DNA of 19,231 nucleotides, taken from NCBI GenBank assembly GCA_046160675.1, contig JBJXHH010000097.1, forward strand, positions 1 to 19,231. The letters are read 5' to 3'. Positions within the stretch are counted from its first letter, which is position 1; each line of letters begins with the position of its first letter. The notes beneath the pieces are model-generated. The model searched no databases. It was not told the DNA's origin and saw only the letters and a list, made by a program, of their open reading frames with translations. This document shows, one piece after another, positions 1 to 7,241 of the stretch. The stretch comes from JACMJP01 sp046160675. Its GTDB lineage: Bacteria; Bacteroidota; Bacteroidia; Chitinophagales; BACL12. Both the position numbers and the translations under genes were made by a program.

Positions 1-1305
1 GTCAACGAAGGAAAAATCTTTTCTGCTGATGTGCTCATAAAAAAGGGGAGGATCGAGCGCATAGACCCGAACATTTCTGTTTCTTTTAAAATTGATGAGA
101 TTGACGCCACCGGTTTATATATGATGCCCGGCATTATTGACGACCAGGTTCATTTTCGTGAGCCAGGGCTTACGCACAAAGAAGATATTTATCATGGCAG
201 CAAAGCCGCTGTGGCTGGTGGTGTAACGGGTTTCATGGATATGCCGAATGTAAACCCTCCTTCACTTACGCAGGAATTGCTTGAAGAACGTTACAGGCTT
301 GCAGCAAGATCTTCCCTTGCAAATTTTTCATTTTACATGGGCGTAAGCAATGAAAATGCTGAAGAAGTTCTGAGAACAGACCCTTCAAAAATTTGCGGCA
401 TAAAAATATTCCTCGGTTCATCAACAGGGAATTTATTGGTTGATAATGAACGAACTCTTGAACATATTTTTAAAAATGCGCCTGCGCTCATTGCAACACA
501 TTGTGAAGACGAACACATCATAAAAACCAATCTCGAAAAATATAAAGCGACCTATGGAGATAATATTCCAATCGAATTACATCCTGTGATCAGGAATGAA
601 GAAGCCTGTTTCAAATCTTCTTCTCATGCTGTAAGCCTTGCTAAAAAATATGACACCCGCCTGCATATTCTTCATATCAGCACCGCAGATGAATTGAGTT
701 TATTTAACAATATAATACCACTTGCTAAAAAAAGGATCACTGCTGAAGCATGTGTACATCATTTATTTTTTGATGCAGGCGATTATACCTCACTCGGCAC
801 AAAGATCAAATGGAACCCTGCAATAAAAGATGCGCATCATAAGCCGGAGATACTCCAGGCCCTGATTGACAACCAGATTGATGTGATAGCAACTGATCAT
901 GCGCCGCATACCTGGGAAGAAAAACAAAACCCCTACACAAGCTGCCCCAGCGGCGGCCCGATGGTACAGCACAGTCTCAACATCATGCTGCATTTTTATC
1001 AGCAACAAAAAATAAGTTTGGAAAAAATTGGAGAGAAAATGAGCCATGCAGTAGCTGATTGCTTCAAGATAAAAGACAGGGGGTTTTTACGGGAAGGCTA
1101 TTTTGCTGATCTCCTTCTCCTTGACCTGAACAAAGAATTTACAGTTTCTAAGGAAACCATTTTTTATAAATGTGCCTGGAGTCCGTTGGAAGGAAAAACA
1201 TTCAAGGGTAAGGTGATGAAAACTTTTGTGAACGGAAACCTGGTTTTTGATGACGGGAACGTAATAGAAGAAAGCAACGGCCAACGAATGCTATTTCATA
1301 ATTAA
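1..1305 (+). CDS. pyrC: Dihydroorotase, 5' end cut by the window edge
   Basis: Cytoplasmic zinc amidohydrolase that interconverts N-carbamoyl-aspartate and dihydroorotate, the third step of pyrimidine synthesis. The frame is open from base 1 and reads VNEGKIFSADVLIKKGRIERI, which matches the family N-terminus, so the GTG at 31 is not the true start; only a few residues should be missing. Counting from that GTG: metal-site region DDQVHFREPG (37-46), carboxylated-lysine candidate K125 in GIKIFLGSSTGN, metal histidines H157 (THCED) and H215 (LHILHIST), and catalytic aspartate D289 (ATDHAPH). The first His of the usual HxH pair is Gln (Q39). As I recall this is shared by related Bacteroidota enzymes, so it is not evidence of inactivity. 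The C-terminal part (WSPLEG, then KTFVNGNLVFDDG) is intact. The stop overlaps the convergent neighbour by four bases. Family assignment is firm. Confidence 0.95.
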   Translation, partial: VNEGKIFSADVLIKKGRIERIDPNISVSFKIDEIDATGLYMMPGIIDDQVHFREPGLTHKEDIYHGSKAAVAGGVTGFMDMPNVNPPSLTQELLEERYRLAARSSLANFSFYMGVSNENAEEVLRTDPSKICGIKIFLGSSTGNLLVDNERTLEHIFKNAPALIATHCEDEHIIKTNLEKYKATYGDNIPIELHPVIRNEEACFKSSSHAVSLAKKYDTRLHILHISTADELSLFNNIIPLAKKRITAEACVHHLFFDAGDYTSLGTKIKWNPAIKDAHHKPEILQALIDNQIDVIATDHAPHTWEEKQNPYTSCPSGGPMVQHSLNIMLHFYQQQKISLEKIGEKMSHAVADCFKIKDRGFLREGYFADLLLLDLNKEFTVSKETIFYKCAWSPLEGKTFKGKVMKTFVNGNLVFDDGNVIEESNGQRMLFHN

Positions 1306-1742
1306 TCCTCATCCTCTGTTTCTTCGTTAGTATTTTCTTTTTTCTTCAGCCACTCTTTAATTTTTTCAATATGTTCTGCAATATCCTTTTCAGTTATAAT
1401 TTTTTTTCCCTGCTCCAATGCATACGCCATTAATGCTTTCCCAAAATTTTTTTTACTTCTTTTATAAAGGATGTCGCCTGCAGCAGCGGATACAAAAGTT
1501 TTAAGGATTGTTTCCATCCAACTCATGGTATTCTTATTTGTCTCATTTTCACCTTCTTTGCTTTTCCCGGAAAAGAGATCTGCTATATATAGAATCGGAT
1601 TTACTTTGTGCAGAATACTCTGATAGTGTGATTTTAACACCTGTTCATGCTCAGCTATTTCATTGCGTATCAACTCCTTCTCAGCATGAAGATCCTCAAT
1701 AGATCTGATTGCATTTCTTTTATTTCTCATGTTTGCTGTCAT
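1302..1742 (-). CDS. Small charged protein of unknown function, last gene of the AI-2E/Holin-X operon
   Basis: I do not recognise this protein. It has about 146 residues from the ATG at 1742. The N-terminal third is rich in Glu, Lys, Arg and His in a helical, coiled-coil-like pattern (about residues 5-40). A mildly hydrophobic stretch near WMETILKTFVSAAAGDILY could be an amphipathic membrane helix. The tail is highly acidic (KKKENTNEETEDED). There is no signal peptide. The start is uncertain: a TTG at 1757 opens the frame, ATGs lie at 1742 and 1730, and none has a clear Shine-Dalgarno site. The upstream holin-like gene ends at 1720, so every start overlaps it (11-38 bases), which suggests translational coupling. 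By analogy with the E. coli yqjD-yqjE-yqjK cluster, where a Holin-X protein sits beside small charged helical proteins, it may be a membrane-associated partner. That is inference only. Confidence 0.75.
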   Translation of the reverse strand: MTANMRNKRNAIRSIEDLHAEKELIRNEIAEHEQVLKSHYQSILHKVNPILYIADLFSGKSKEGENETNKNTMSWMETILKTFVSAAAGDILYKRSKKNFGKALMAYALEQGKKIITEKDIAEHIEKIKEWLKKKENTNEETEDED

Positions 1743-2094
1743 TTGAAAAAGCTTCAATAAATGATTTGATTAGTTTTCTTCGGATTGCATTTTTTCCCAC
1801 TGAGGCCAGCAGTAGGGCGACCAATAAATAAAAACAAGCAACGATTCCAAAACCTGCAAGATAACTTCCCAACTTATCCGCAAGCCAATAAGAAAATGCA
1901 AAAGAACCAAAGAATATGAAAAGTGTAAAAAAAATCATGGCTAAGGCTGAAGAAATAATCTTTGCAAGGATGGTTGACACCTTTTCAGTAATGTTCAATT
2001 CGATTAACCGCAGCCGTAAGTTAATGTATGATTTTATATCATCCATTGTATCATGTGTTTCTTCGCCTAGCGAACTTCTATTTTTGCTACTCAT
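1720..2094 (-). CDS. Holin-X / YqjE-like (phage holin superfamily III) small membrane protein
   Basis: This 124-residue protein has a polar N-terminus (MSSKNRSSLGEETHDTMDD), an amphipathic segment (YINLRLRLIELNITEK), then two hydrophobic helices at about residues 45-70 and 78-100, and a basic, polar C-terminus. The arrangement fits the Holin-X family (PF07332/DUF1469), which includes E. coli YqjE. Despite the name, these chromosomal proteins are not known to be lysis holins, and no endolysin or phage gene lies nearby. It should sit in the inner membrane. The gene is 24 bases downstream of the AI-2E-family gene and overlaps the next gene, so the three are probably one transcript. The family assignment rests on topology and sequence feel, not on a catalytic motif. 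Confidence 0.75.
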   Translation of the reverse strand: MSSKNRSSLGEETHDTMDDIKSYINLRLRLIELNITEKVSTILAKIISSALAMIFFTLFIFFGSFAFSYWLADKLGSYLAGFGIVACFYLLVALLLASVGKNAIRRKLIKSFIEAFSNDSKHEK

Positions 2095-2118
2095 AGTTGT
2101 ATCTATTTTTTTAATTAT

Positions 2119-3162
2119 TTATGCTGTATCTTCTTCACCTTCTAATTTTGCAATCTCAACTCTGTTTGCGTTGTATATTTTTACTAGGATAATAAATAAG
2201 CTGAGCATAAGCGGGCCAAAAAGTATTCCGAGTATTCCAAAAAACTGAAAGCCTATCACAACGCCAATGATAGTTATAAGCGGGTGGGTATGGGCGATTT
2301 TTTTTCCTAAAGCCATTCGAATAAAATTGTCAATTGTAGTTATGATCAAATATCCGAAAATAATTATTCCTAAACCCGCCACCGTATTTCCATTTGAAAA
2401 CTCTATAATTCCAGCAGGTACAAATATTAATGGAGCGCCAAAAATGGGTAACATAGATACAAATACTCCCATTATACCCCAAAAAACCGGATCAGGAATT
2501 CCGAAAATAAGAAATCCTAAACCTAATAATGTCCCCTGGATAACTGCAATTAAACCTTGCCCTAATATGTTGGAATAAGTCATATTGCGCAACTCATTGC
2601 CTATTTTCAAGGAATTTGATTTTTTAAATGGAAGTTGATGTACCAATGCATTTTCAAATGCCCTGAATTCTTTCATTGTGAAATACAATATAAAATACAT
2701 AACTAGGACCTGCACCAATGTGATTGCAGCACTATTTACAATTGAGCCTACATAATTTGCAGCACCGGCTTTTAATGAAACAATTATTTCATTGATAATA
2801 TCAGGTTCATTTAATTTTTCCGTAGCAAACTGATCAATATTTTTTAAAATCTCTTCAGTTATTTCAGGGTGATTCATATAGTAAATAACCCTGTCTGATA
2901 TAAGAGTGATAAACAAGAAAATGGGGATGATGAGGCAAACAAATGAAATAATTAAAATGAGTGCGGTTGATAATCCTTTGTTCCATTTCTTGGTTTCCTG
3001 AAAATAAATATTGAGTGGCCTAAAGATGACATAAATAATTATTGACCCTAATAACCCACCGGTAATTTTTTCTAACCCGATACCTATAAATATTCCTATA
3101 AAAATAAGTGTAACTAAAATGAGTGTATTCCTTTGTTTTAATGATGGAATTGTAAGCGGCAT
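2119..3162 (-). CDS. AI-2E family transporter (permease)
   Basis: Polytopic inner-membrane protein of 347 residues, the normal length for the AI-2E exporter family (PF01594). Paired N-terminal helices (about 12-50) and a third (about 65-90) are followed by a soluble helical segment (about 95-135, ending near ENDLKAG-like polar sequence before AANYVGS) and further helices to about residue 330. The C-terminal family signature GILGILFGPLMLSLF is present, as is the conserved internal stretch VFVSMLPIFGAPLIFVPAG. Family members include E. coli TqsA and YdiK and Na+(Li+)/H+ antiporters; the actual substrate cannot be read from sequence, and no LuxS or Lsr genes are nearby. The ATG at 3162 fits the family N-terminus. 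It heads an operon with the Holin-X gene and the unknown gene downstream. Confidence 0.9.
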   Translation of the reverse strand: MPLTIPSLKQRNTLILVTLIFIGIFIGIGLEKITGGLLGSIIIYVIFRPLNIYFQETKKWNKGLSTALILIISFVCLIIPIFLFITLISDRVIYYMNHPEITEEILKNIDQFATEKLNEPDIINEIIVSLKAGAANYVGSIVNSAAITLVQVLVMYFILYFTMKEFRAFENALVHQLPFKKSNSLKIGNELRNMTYSNILGQGLIAVIQGTLLGLGFLIFGIPDPVFWGIMGVFVSMLPIFGAPLIFVPAGIIEFSNGNTVAGLGIIIFGYLIITTIDNFIRMALGKKIAHTHPLITIIGVVIGFQFFGILGILFGPLMLSLFIILVKIYNANRVEIAKLEGEEDTA

Positions 3163-3180
3163 GGTAAAATTTTATGTATC

Positions 3181-3208
3181 TAAAGGTACATATATTTACA
3201 CCGAACAA
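3181..3208 (-). promoter_or_regulatory. Candidate promoter of the AI-2E/Holin-X operon
   Basis: Read on the minus strand, TTG (3208-3206), a 17-base spacer, then TACCTTTA (3188-3181) lies 18 bases before the ATG at 3162. This is seven of eight positions of the Bacteroidota -7 consensus TAnnTTTG, with a slightly short spacer. It is the only reasonable match in the gap between yidC and this operon. Confidence 0.35.
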
Positions 3209-3274
3209 GACAGTAAGCAAAAAAGTGAGTAAGATTAGAATTTTTCTAAAGTAGTACTGAGAATCAAGAAACGG

Positions 3275-5161
3275 TTACTTCTTTTTTTTCTTTTGCTGCT
3301 CTCTAGTTTCTTTTATACGCTGAGATTGTTTCATGGCTTCTTCCAGGCGTTTCTGAAATCCGCTTTGCTTAACAGGTTTCGCTTTGTTCTCCTGGATTTT
3401 TGCATGAATGGTTGCATCATTGATTAGGAATTTTCTGATCCCCCATTGTTGTGCAAACGTTACCATGTTGCTCACAAAGTAGTAGTACGTTAGTCCAGCA
3501 GGGGAACTGTTGAGGAAGAAAAAGAAGAATAGGGGCATGAGATATTGCATGAACTTCATTTCTTTCGGCAAACTTGCAGCTTGAGCCATGTTAATGCGAA
3601 CATACATAACTGAGGAGATTGTCATTAGTACGCAGAATAAACTGATGTGTTGACCTACAAAAGGGATATTCGTTCCGAAACTGAGAATGTCATCATAGGT
3701 TGAGAGATCGTTCGCCCAAAGAAATCCTTGCTGTCTTAAATCTATTGAGCCTGGAAATAACCTAAATACAGCAATGAGTATTGGCATGGAGAGGAGTGTT
3801 GGAATACAGCCTCCGAGTGGGTTTACACCCGCCTTTCTAAAGAGTTTAAGTTGCTCCTGCCCCAACTTCGCCTGGTCTTCTTTATACTTTTCTCTTATTT
3901 CAGTCATCTCAGGCTGCAGCACTCGCATTTTTGCCATTGATAAATAAGAGCGATACGTAAGAGGTGTAAGTATGAGCTTAATAACTAGTGTAAGCAAAAG
4001 AATGGTAAGCCCGTAATTGGTTACAAAATTTCCCAGCCAATTAAAGATCGGTACTATGAGCCACTGGTTCAGCCAACGAATAAGCCCTGTGCCCATCGGG
4101 ATCACATCTTGCAAGCCGATATCAAGCTGTTTCATTGCAGCATACTCGTTGGGGGCCAGGTACAATTGCATGGGAAAGTTGAAAGCAGCCTGGTTATTAA
4201 AAGGAATGTATAATTCCGTATTGCAGAGTTTTAAGAAACTGGAAGTATCTTCTGCATACACATTGATAGAACCCTGATTATCAAAAGTGTTTTGTGCAAT
4301 CAGTGTTGCATTAAAAAACTGCTGCTGGCAACTAACCCATTTTACTTTGCTGTCAAATTCAATTTTCCCATTAGCACTTTTGTAATCCAGGTCGCCATTT
4401 GCATAGCTGAAATAAAGTTTTGAATATTGTCTTTCAAACTCAGTACTCTTTTCCTGTTTCTGCATTTCGTTTTGCCAATTGAGAATAAGAAGTGGCATAC
4501 TTGAAGGAATCACTGAATTAAATCCATTCAAATTAATTGAATAATCAACGAGGTAAGAAGTATCATTAAAACTGTATAGCTGATCAAAATATTTTCCATC
4601 GCCTGCCGGCAAACGAAACGTAATGCTTTTTCCATCACTACCCGGCATTGCCTCGAAATATAAACTGTCAGTATTTATGATCTTGTTTTCATTAAAATAA
4701 AATGTGTATCCAAACTTATTATTGCTGCTGTTTACCAGGTCAAGAGGCTCACCTTTGTAATCTTTGTATTTTTTCAGTTCTACAGTTTGTATGTGACCAC
4801 CTTTGGTTGAAAAAGTGATTTTCAAATCGTCATTTTCAAGCACAGGAAAATCTTCAATGCCGTTTACTGCATTTGCAAAAGGTCCCATTGCTTGTAATTT
4901 CCTCAGTTGCAGAAGTGAATCGTTAATATTTGCAACCGGTGCAGAAGTAATATTTTGCTCAACATTCTTTACAACCTGTTCCTCAACTTTTTGTGCCTGT
5001 ACTATGCTGTCTTGTTTTTTTAGGAGGGCGATGGAATCCTGCCTGTGCTTTTCAATAGCCTGCTGCATGCGTTCCTGTTGAGAGTAATAACTCTGCACCA
5101 GCAGAAAGCCTACAAATAACACCCCGATCAAAATAAACCCGATAACCTGTTTCCTGTCCAT
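3275..5161 (-). CDS. yidC: Membrane protein insertase YidC
   Basis: YidC/Oxa1/Alb3 insertase, which folds and inserts inner-membrane proteins alone or with SecYEG. At 628 residues it is the long Gram-negative form. It has an N-terminal signal-anchor helix (about 7-25), a Gln/Lys-rich linker, the periplasmic beta-rich domain (about 100-340), then the conserved insertase core (about 360-580) with five helices, including YGLTILLLTLVIKLILTPLT, the cytoplasmic loop YLSMAKMRVLQPEM and the helix NPLGGCIPTLLSMPILIAVF. The groove residue equivalent to E. coli Arg366 is Lys395, a conservative change I believe is usual in Bacteroidota. The tail is strongly basic (ends in a run of Lys), as expected for ribosome contact. 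The ATG at 5161 gives MDRKQVIGFILIG, the standard start. It stands alone, with its own promoter about 35 bases upstream. Confidence 0.97.
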   Translation of the reverse strand: MDRKQVIGFILIGVLFVGFLLVQSYYSQQERMQQAIEKHRQDSIALLKKQDSIVQAQKVEEQVVKNVEQNITSAPVANINDSLLQLRKLQAMGPFANAVNGIEDFPVLENDDLKITFSTKGGHIQTVELKKYKDYKGEPLDLVNSSNNKFGYTFYFNENKIINTDSLYFEAMPGSDGKSITFRLPAGDGKYFDQLYSFNDTSYLVDYSINLNGFNSVIPSSMPLLILNWQNEMQKQEKSTEFERQYSKLYFSYANGDLDYKSANGKIEFDSKVKWVSCQQQFFNATLIAQNTFDNQGSINVYAEDTSSFLKLCNTELYIPFNNQAAFNFPMQLYLAPNEYAAMKQLDIGLQDVIPMGTGLIRWLNQWLIVPIFNWLGNFVTNYGLTILLLTLVIKLILTPLTYRSYLSMAKMRVLQPEMTEIREKYKEDQAKLGQEQLKLFRKAGVNPLGGCIPTLLSMPILIAVFRLFPGSIDLRQQGFLWANDLSTYDDILSFGTNIPFVGQHISLFCVLMTISSVMYVRINMAQAASLPKEMKFMQYLMPLFFFFFLNSSPAGLTYYYFVSNMVTFAQQWGIRKFLINDATIHAKIQENKAKPVKQSGFQKRLEEAMKQSQRIKETREQQKKKKK

Positions 5162-5193
5162 CCTGTTAAACTTATACCCTCAATGGGCGGCGG

Positions 5194-5224
5194 CAAAATT
5201 ACACTTGCTGCAGCAGATGCCCAA
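5194..5224 (-). promoter_or_regulatory. Promoter of yidC (TTG-N20-TAATTTTG)
   Basis: Read on the minus strand, TTG at 5224-5222, exactly 20 bases, then TAATTTTG at 5201-5194. This matches the Bacteroidota sigma-A consensus (TTG near -33, TAnnTTTG near -7) at every defined base and leaves a leader of about 25-32 bases before the ATG at 5161. The same spacing appears at the promoter at 14801-14831. Confidence 0.6.
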
Positions 5225-5308
5225 AAGAAATAGAGCCAATACTTTCAGGACGGCAGCACCAGGTATTTATTGTTAAAAAATGGGCGGATATTTGCAAAAA
5301 CTATTTTT

Positions 5309-5776
5309 ATGAAAGGAGTGATTGCTGAATTACACCAACTTTTGCAAACTTACGTTCCGGTATTTTCTAAAATTTCCATGATGGAATTTTCTGATAAGCC
5401 TGTACCGGGTAAATGGAGTAAAAAAGAAATAGTTGGGCATTTAATTGATTCTGCACAGAATAACCTGCGGCGTTTCATTGCCGTGCAAACTGAAAAGAAC
5501 CCTCATATTGTGTATGATCAGGATCATTGGGTTGCTTCAAATGATTATCAAAACATGGATGCAGAAGAAGTGATAATGCTCTGGAAACTCATGAATGAAA
5601 GAATTTGCGTTGTGCTGAAAAATATGAACCCGGAAAATTATGAGAGAACAGTGAACACAGGTATAGAAAAAATTTCTTTAAAAACAATCGCCTGGCTGGC
5701 GGAAGATTATGTAAAACATTTGAAGCATCATATTAACCAGGTACTGCCCGGTTCTTTTAATATCACCTATCCCTGA
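5309..5776 (+). CDS. DinB-like (DinB_2/YfiT superfamily) four-helix protein
   Basis: A 155-residue cytoplasmic protein of the DinB/YfiT-like four-helix-bundle superfamily. The hallmark PVPGKWSKKEIVGHLIDSA (32-50) gives the first predicted metal ligand, His44, and DYVKHLKHHINQVL (133-146) supplies the C-terminal histidines (His137, His141). Members include thiol-dependent metalloenzymes such as bacillithiol transferases, but many have no known role, and no partner nearby points to a substrate. The frame opens at a TTG at 5270, but that adds MLKNGRIFAKTIF, which is not family-like; the ATG at 5309 gives MKGVIAELHQLL and the usual length. A GATATTTG box at 5287-5294 lies 14 bases before this ATG, but its nearest TTG is only 14 bases further upstream, so I do not call a promoter. 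The gene is divergent from yidC and convergent with susD. Confidence 0.85.
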   Translation: MKGVIAELHQLLQTYVPVFSKISMMEFSDKPVPGKWSKKEIVGHLIDSAQNNLRRFIAVQTEKNPHIVYDQDHWVASNDYQNMDAEEVIMLWKLMNERICVVLKNMNPENYERTVNTGIEKISLKTIAWLAEDYVKHLKHHINQVLPGSFNITYP

Positions 5777-5818
5777 AATGTTTTTAACACCACATGAGCA
5801 AACCTACTTGCAGGTATT

Positions 5819-5859
5819 GAAAATAAAATCGTCTGATGCAAAGGTTTGCATCAGACGAT
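5819..5859 (-). terminator. Intrinsic terminator after susD
   Basis: Perfect inverted repeat with arms 5828-5842 (ATCGTCTGATGCAAA) and 5845-5859, closing on a loop of about four bases. On the minus strand it is followed by TTTATTTTC, a U-rich run, 19 bases beyond the susD stop. It therefore ends the susC-susD transcript. On the plus strand the following bases are AAAATTATTTG, so termination of the convergent DinB gene is possible but weaker. Confidence 0.85.
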
Positions 5860-5877
5860 AAAATTATTTGTACTCAA

Positions 5878-7224
5878 TTAAATACCTTCTTCATCAGCAG
5901 GTAGAGGAAACTCTACCCATACATCATCACCATCCCTGTCAATAGGTAGTTCACCAAGTTTATTATAGCGGCGCATATCTACCCATCTGTGCGCTTCAGC
6001 AAAGAGTGAATATCTTCTTTGGTTCAGGATTTCATTTATCAAATCATCTGTAGAAGTTCCCCCACTATAGGCTGGCAATCCACCTGCCGTTGAACGGATA
6101 TAATCAATGGCTGCAACAGCTTCGCCGGAAGCGCCCATTTGAGCCTTCACTTCAGCAAACAAAAGAATAAGTTCTTCATTTCTTATCACACAAACCGGGC
6201 TGGTATTATCAGGATAGATCAACACATCATAGTTGCTTGTTAAACCATCCTGAATTGCAGGGTCTGTGCGCATCGGAGCCTTGCTCAATCGCAAGTCGCC
6301 AGCTTCAGCATCATCTACGTAACTGTCATGAGCGCATCTTGCCAATCCACCGGGTGAAGAGTTAGGAGCAAGGTACAGGTCATTTAAAAGGTCGCCCGGG
6401 CCTGATGAATAAACATGATAAACACCGGTGCCCAATGCACCACCAAGATCAAGGAAAGAATTATTCAGTGCATCTTCCGCAGCTGCCCAATCTTCTGCGT
6501 AAACAGCGGCTCTTGCTTTAATTGCCCTGTTAAACTGGGCAAATCCAGCCGGAGTATCAAAACCCGCATAACCACTTGAAAGTGTGAAGCGGAAAGCATC
6601 CCCTGCACTTTGCAGGTCGCTGTAAGCATCATCAAGCAAAGACATAATGCCGCTGAGTGACTCGCTGAAACCTACTATCGGGCCCATAGCATTGGGGTCT
6701 TCAACATCTAAACGTACTCCTTTGCTATAAGTCAGGTTCAGGTTGAGTAAAAGCTGATATGCCTGTACAGTTTTTGCAAATCCAAGGTAACCCCTCTTCT
6801 CTTCTGTACTTAAATCTTCTTCTGAGATGGTTGTATTTTCAATAGAATGCCTCAGCACCCAGCAGTTCCTGATAGTTCTGTACCGCCCTGCCCACGGCCT
6901 TCCCAAGTAAAATGTATTGTTATCTAATGTAGCGGATTCTTTTCCAAGCAGGTCGGCAGTGAACCTCGGGTCAGCGCCGGAGAAATAATAATATTCCCGC
7001 CCGATGATGCCGCAATCGTCAACATAATAAATGTAATCAATACGCATGGCTGAGGCAGAACCTGCAACGAGGTTATTCATTTCCTCTACTGTTGCCGCAA
7101 GCTCAATGCCCTGAAGGCTTGGGTTGTTCGGGTCAATCAGTTCATCAATATTGCATCCTGCCGCAAGAATACATGCAGAGAACATGGCCCCTGCAGTTAT
7201 CGTTTTTATATTTAGCAATTTCAT
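5878..7224 (-). CDS. SusD/RagB family nutrient-binding outer-membrane lipoprotein
   Basis: Surface lipoprotein that forms the lid of a SusCD importer and captures the nutrient for the partner channel. The signal peptide ends in lipobox LAAGC, with lipidated Cys24. The family pattern is clear: TPR-like helices about 145-260 (GFAKTVQAYQLLLNLNLTY), then RNEELILLFAEVKAQMG (348-364), AAIDYIRSTAGGLPAY (371-386) and EILNQRRYSLFAEAHRWVDM (398-417), ending FPLPADEEGI. At 448 residues it is shorter than the usual 500-600. Four Cys outside the signal peptide (71, 121, 297, 345) are more than is common. The ATG at 7224 is 17 bases after the susC stop, so both are one operon. No glycoside hydrolase, protease, sensor or ECF sigma/anti-sigma pair adjoins it, so the substrate cannot be inferred. 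Confidence 0.95.
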   Translation of the reverse strand: MKLLNIKTITAGAMFSACILAAGCNIDELIDPNNPSLQGIELAATVEEMNNLVAGSASAMRIDYIYYVDDCGIIGREYYYFSGADPRFTADLLGKESATLDNNTFYLGRPWAGRYRTIRNCWVLRHSIENTTISEEDLSTEEKRGYLGFAKTVQAYQLLLNLNLTYSKGVRLDVEDPNAMGPIVGFSESLSGIMSLLDDAYSDLQSAGDAFRFTLSSGYAGFDTPAGFAQFNRAIKARAAVYAEDWAAAEDALNNSFLDLGGALGTGVYHVYSSGPGDLLNDLYLAPNSSPGGLARCAHDSYVDDAEAGDLRLSKAPMRTDPAIQDGLTSNYDVLIYPDNTSPVCVIRNEELILLFAEVKAQMGASGEAVAAIDYIRSTAGGLPAYSGGTSTDDLINEILNQRRYSLFAEAHRWVDMRRYNKLGELPIDRDGDDVWVEFPLPADEEGI

Positions 7225-7241
7225 ATTTCTGATTTAAAGGG

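Noticed and set aside
31..33. GTG as the start of the dihydroorotase gene
   Set aside because: The frame is open to base 1 and the ten codons before it match the family N-terminus, so the gene is simply cut by the window edge.
1720..2094. Holin-like gene as a sign of a prophage or lysis cassette
   Set aside because: No endolysin, spanin, structural or integrase gene is near, and Holin-X proteins are common chromosomal genes outside phages.
1916..2578. Plus-strand open frames across the AI-2E and Holin-X genes
   Set aside because: They are antisense shadows of well-supported membrane protein genes and show no family features.
3235..3249. TTAGAA-TTT-TTCTAA inverted repeat downstream of yidC
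   Set aside because: A six-pair A/T-rich stem with no U-tract on the minus strand; not a convincing terminator.
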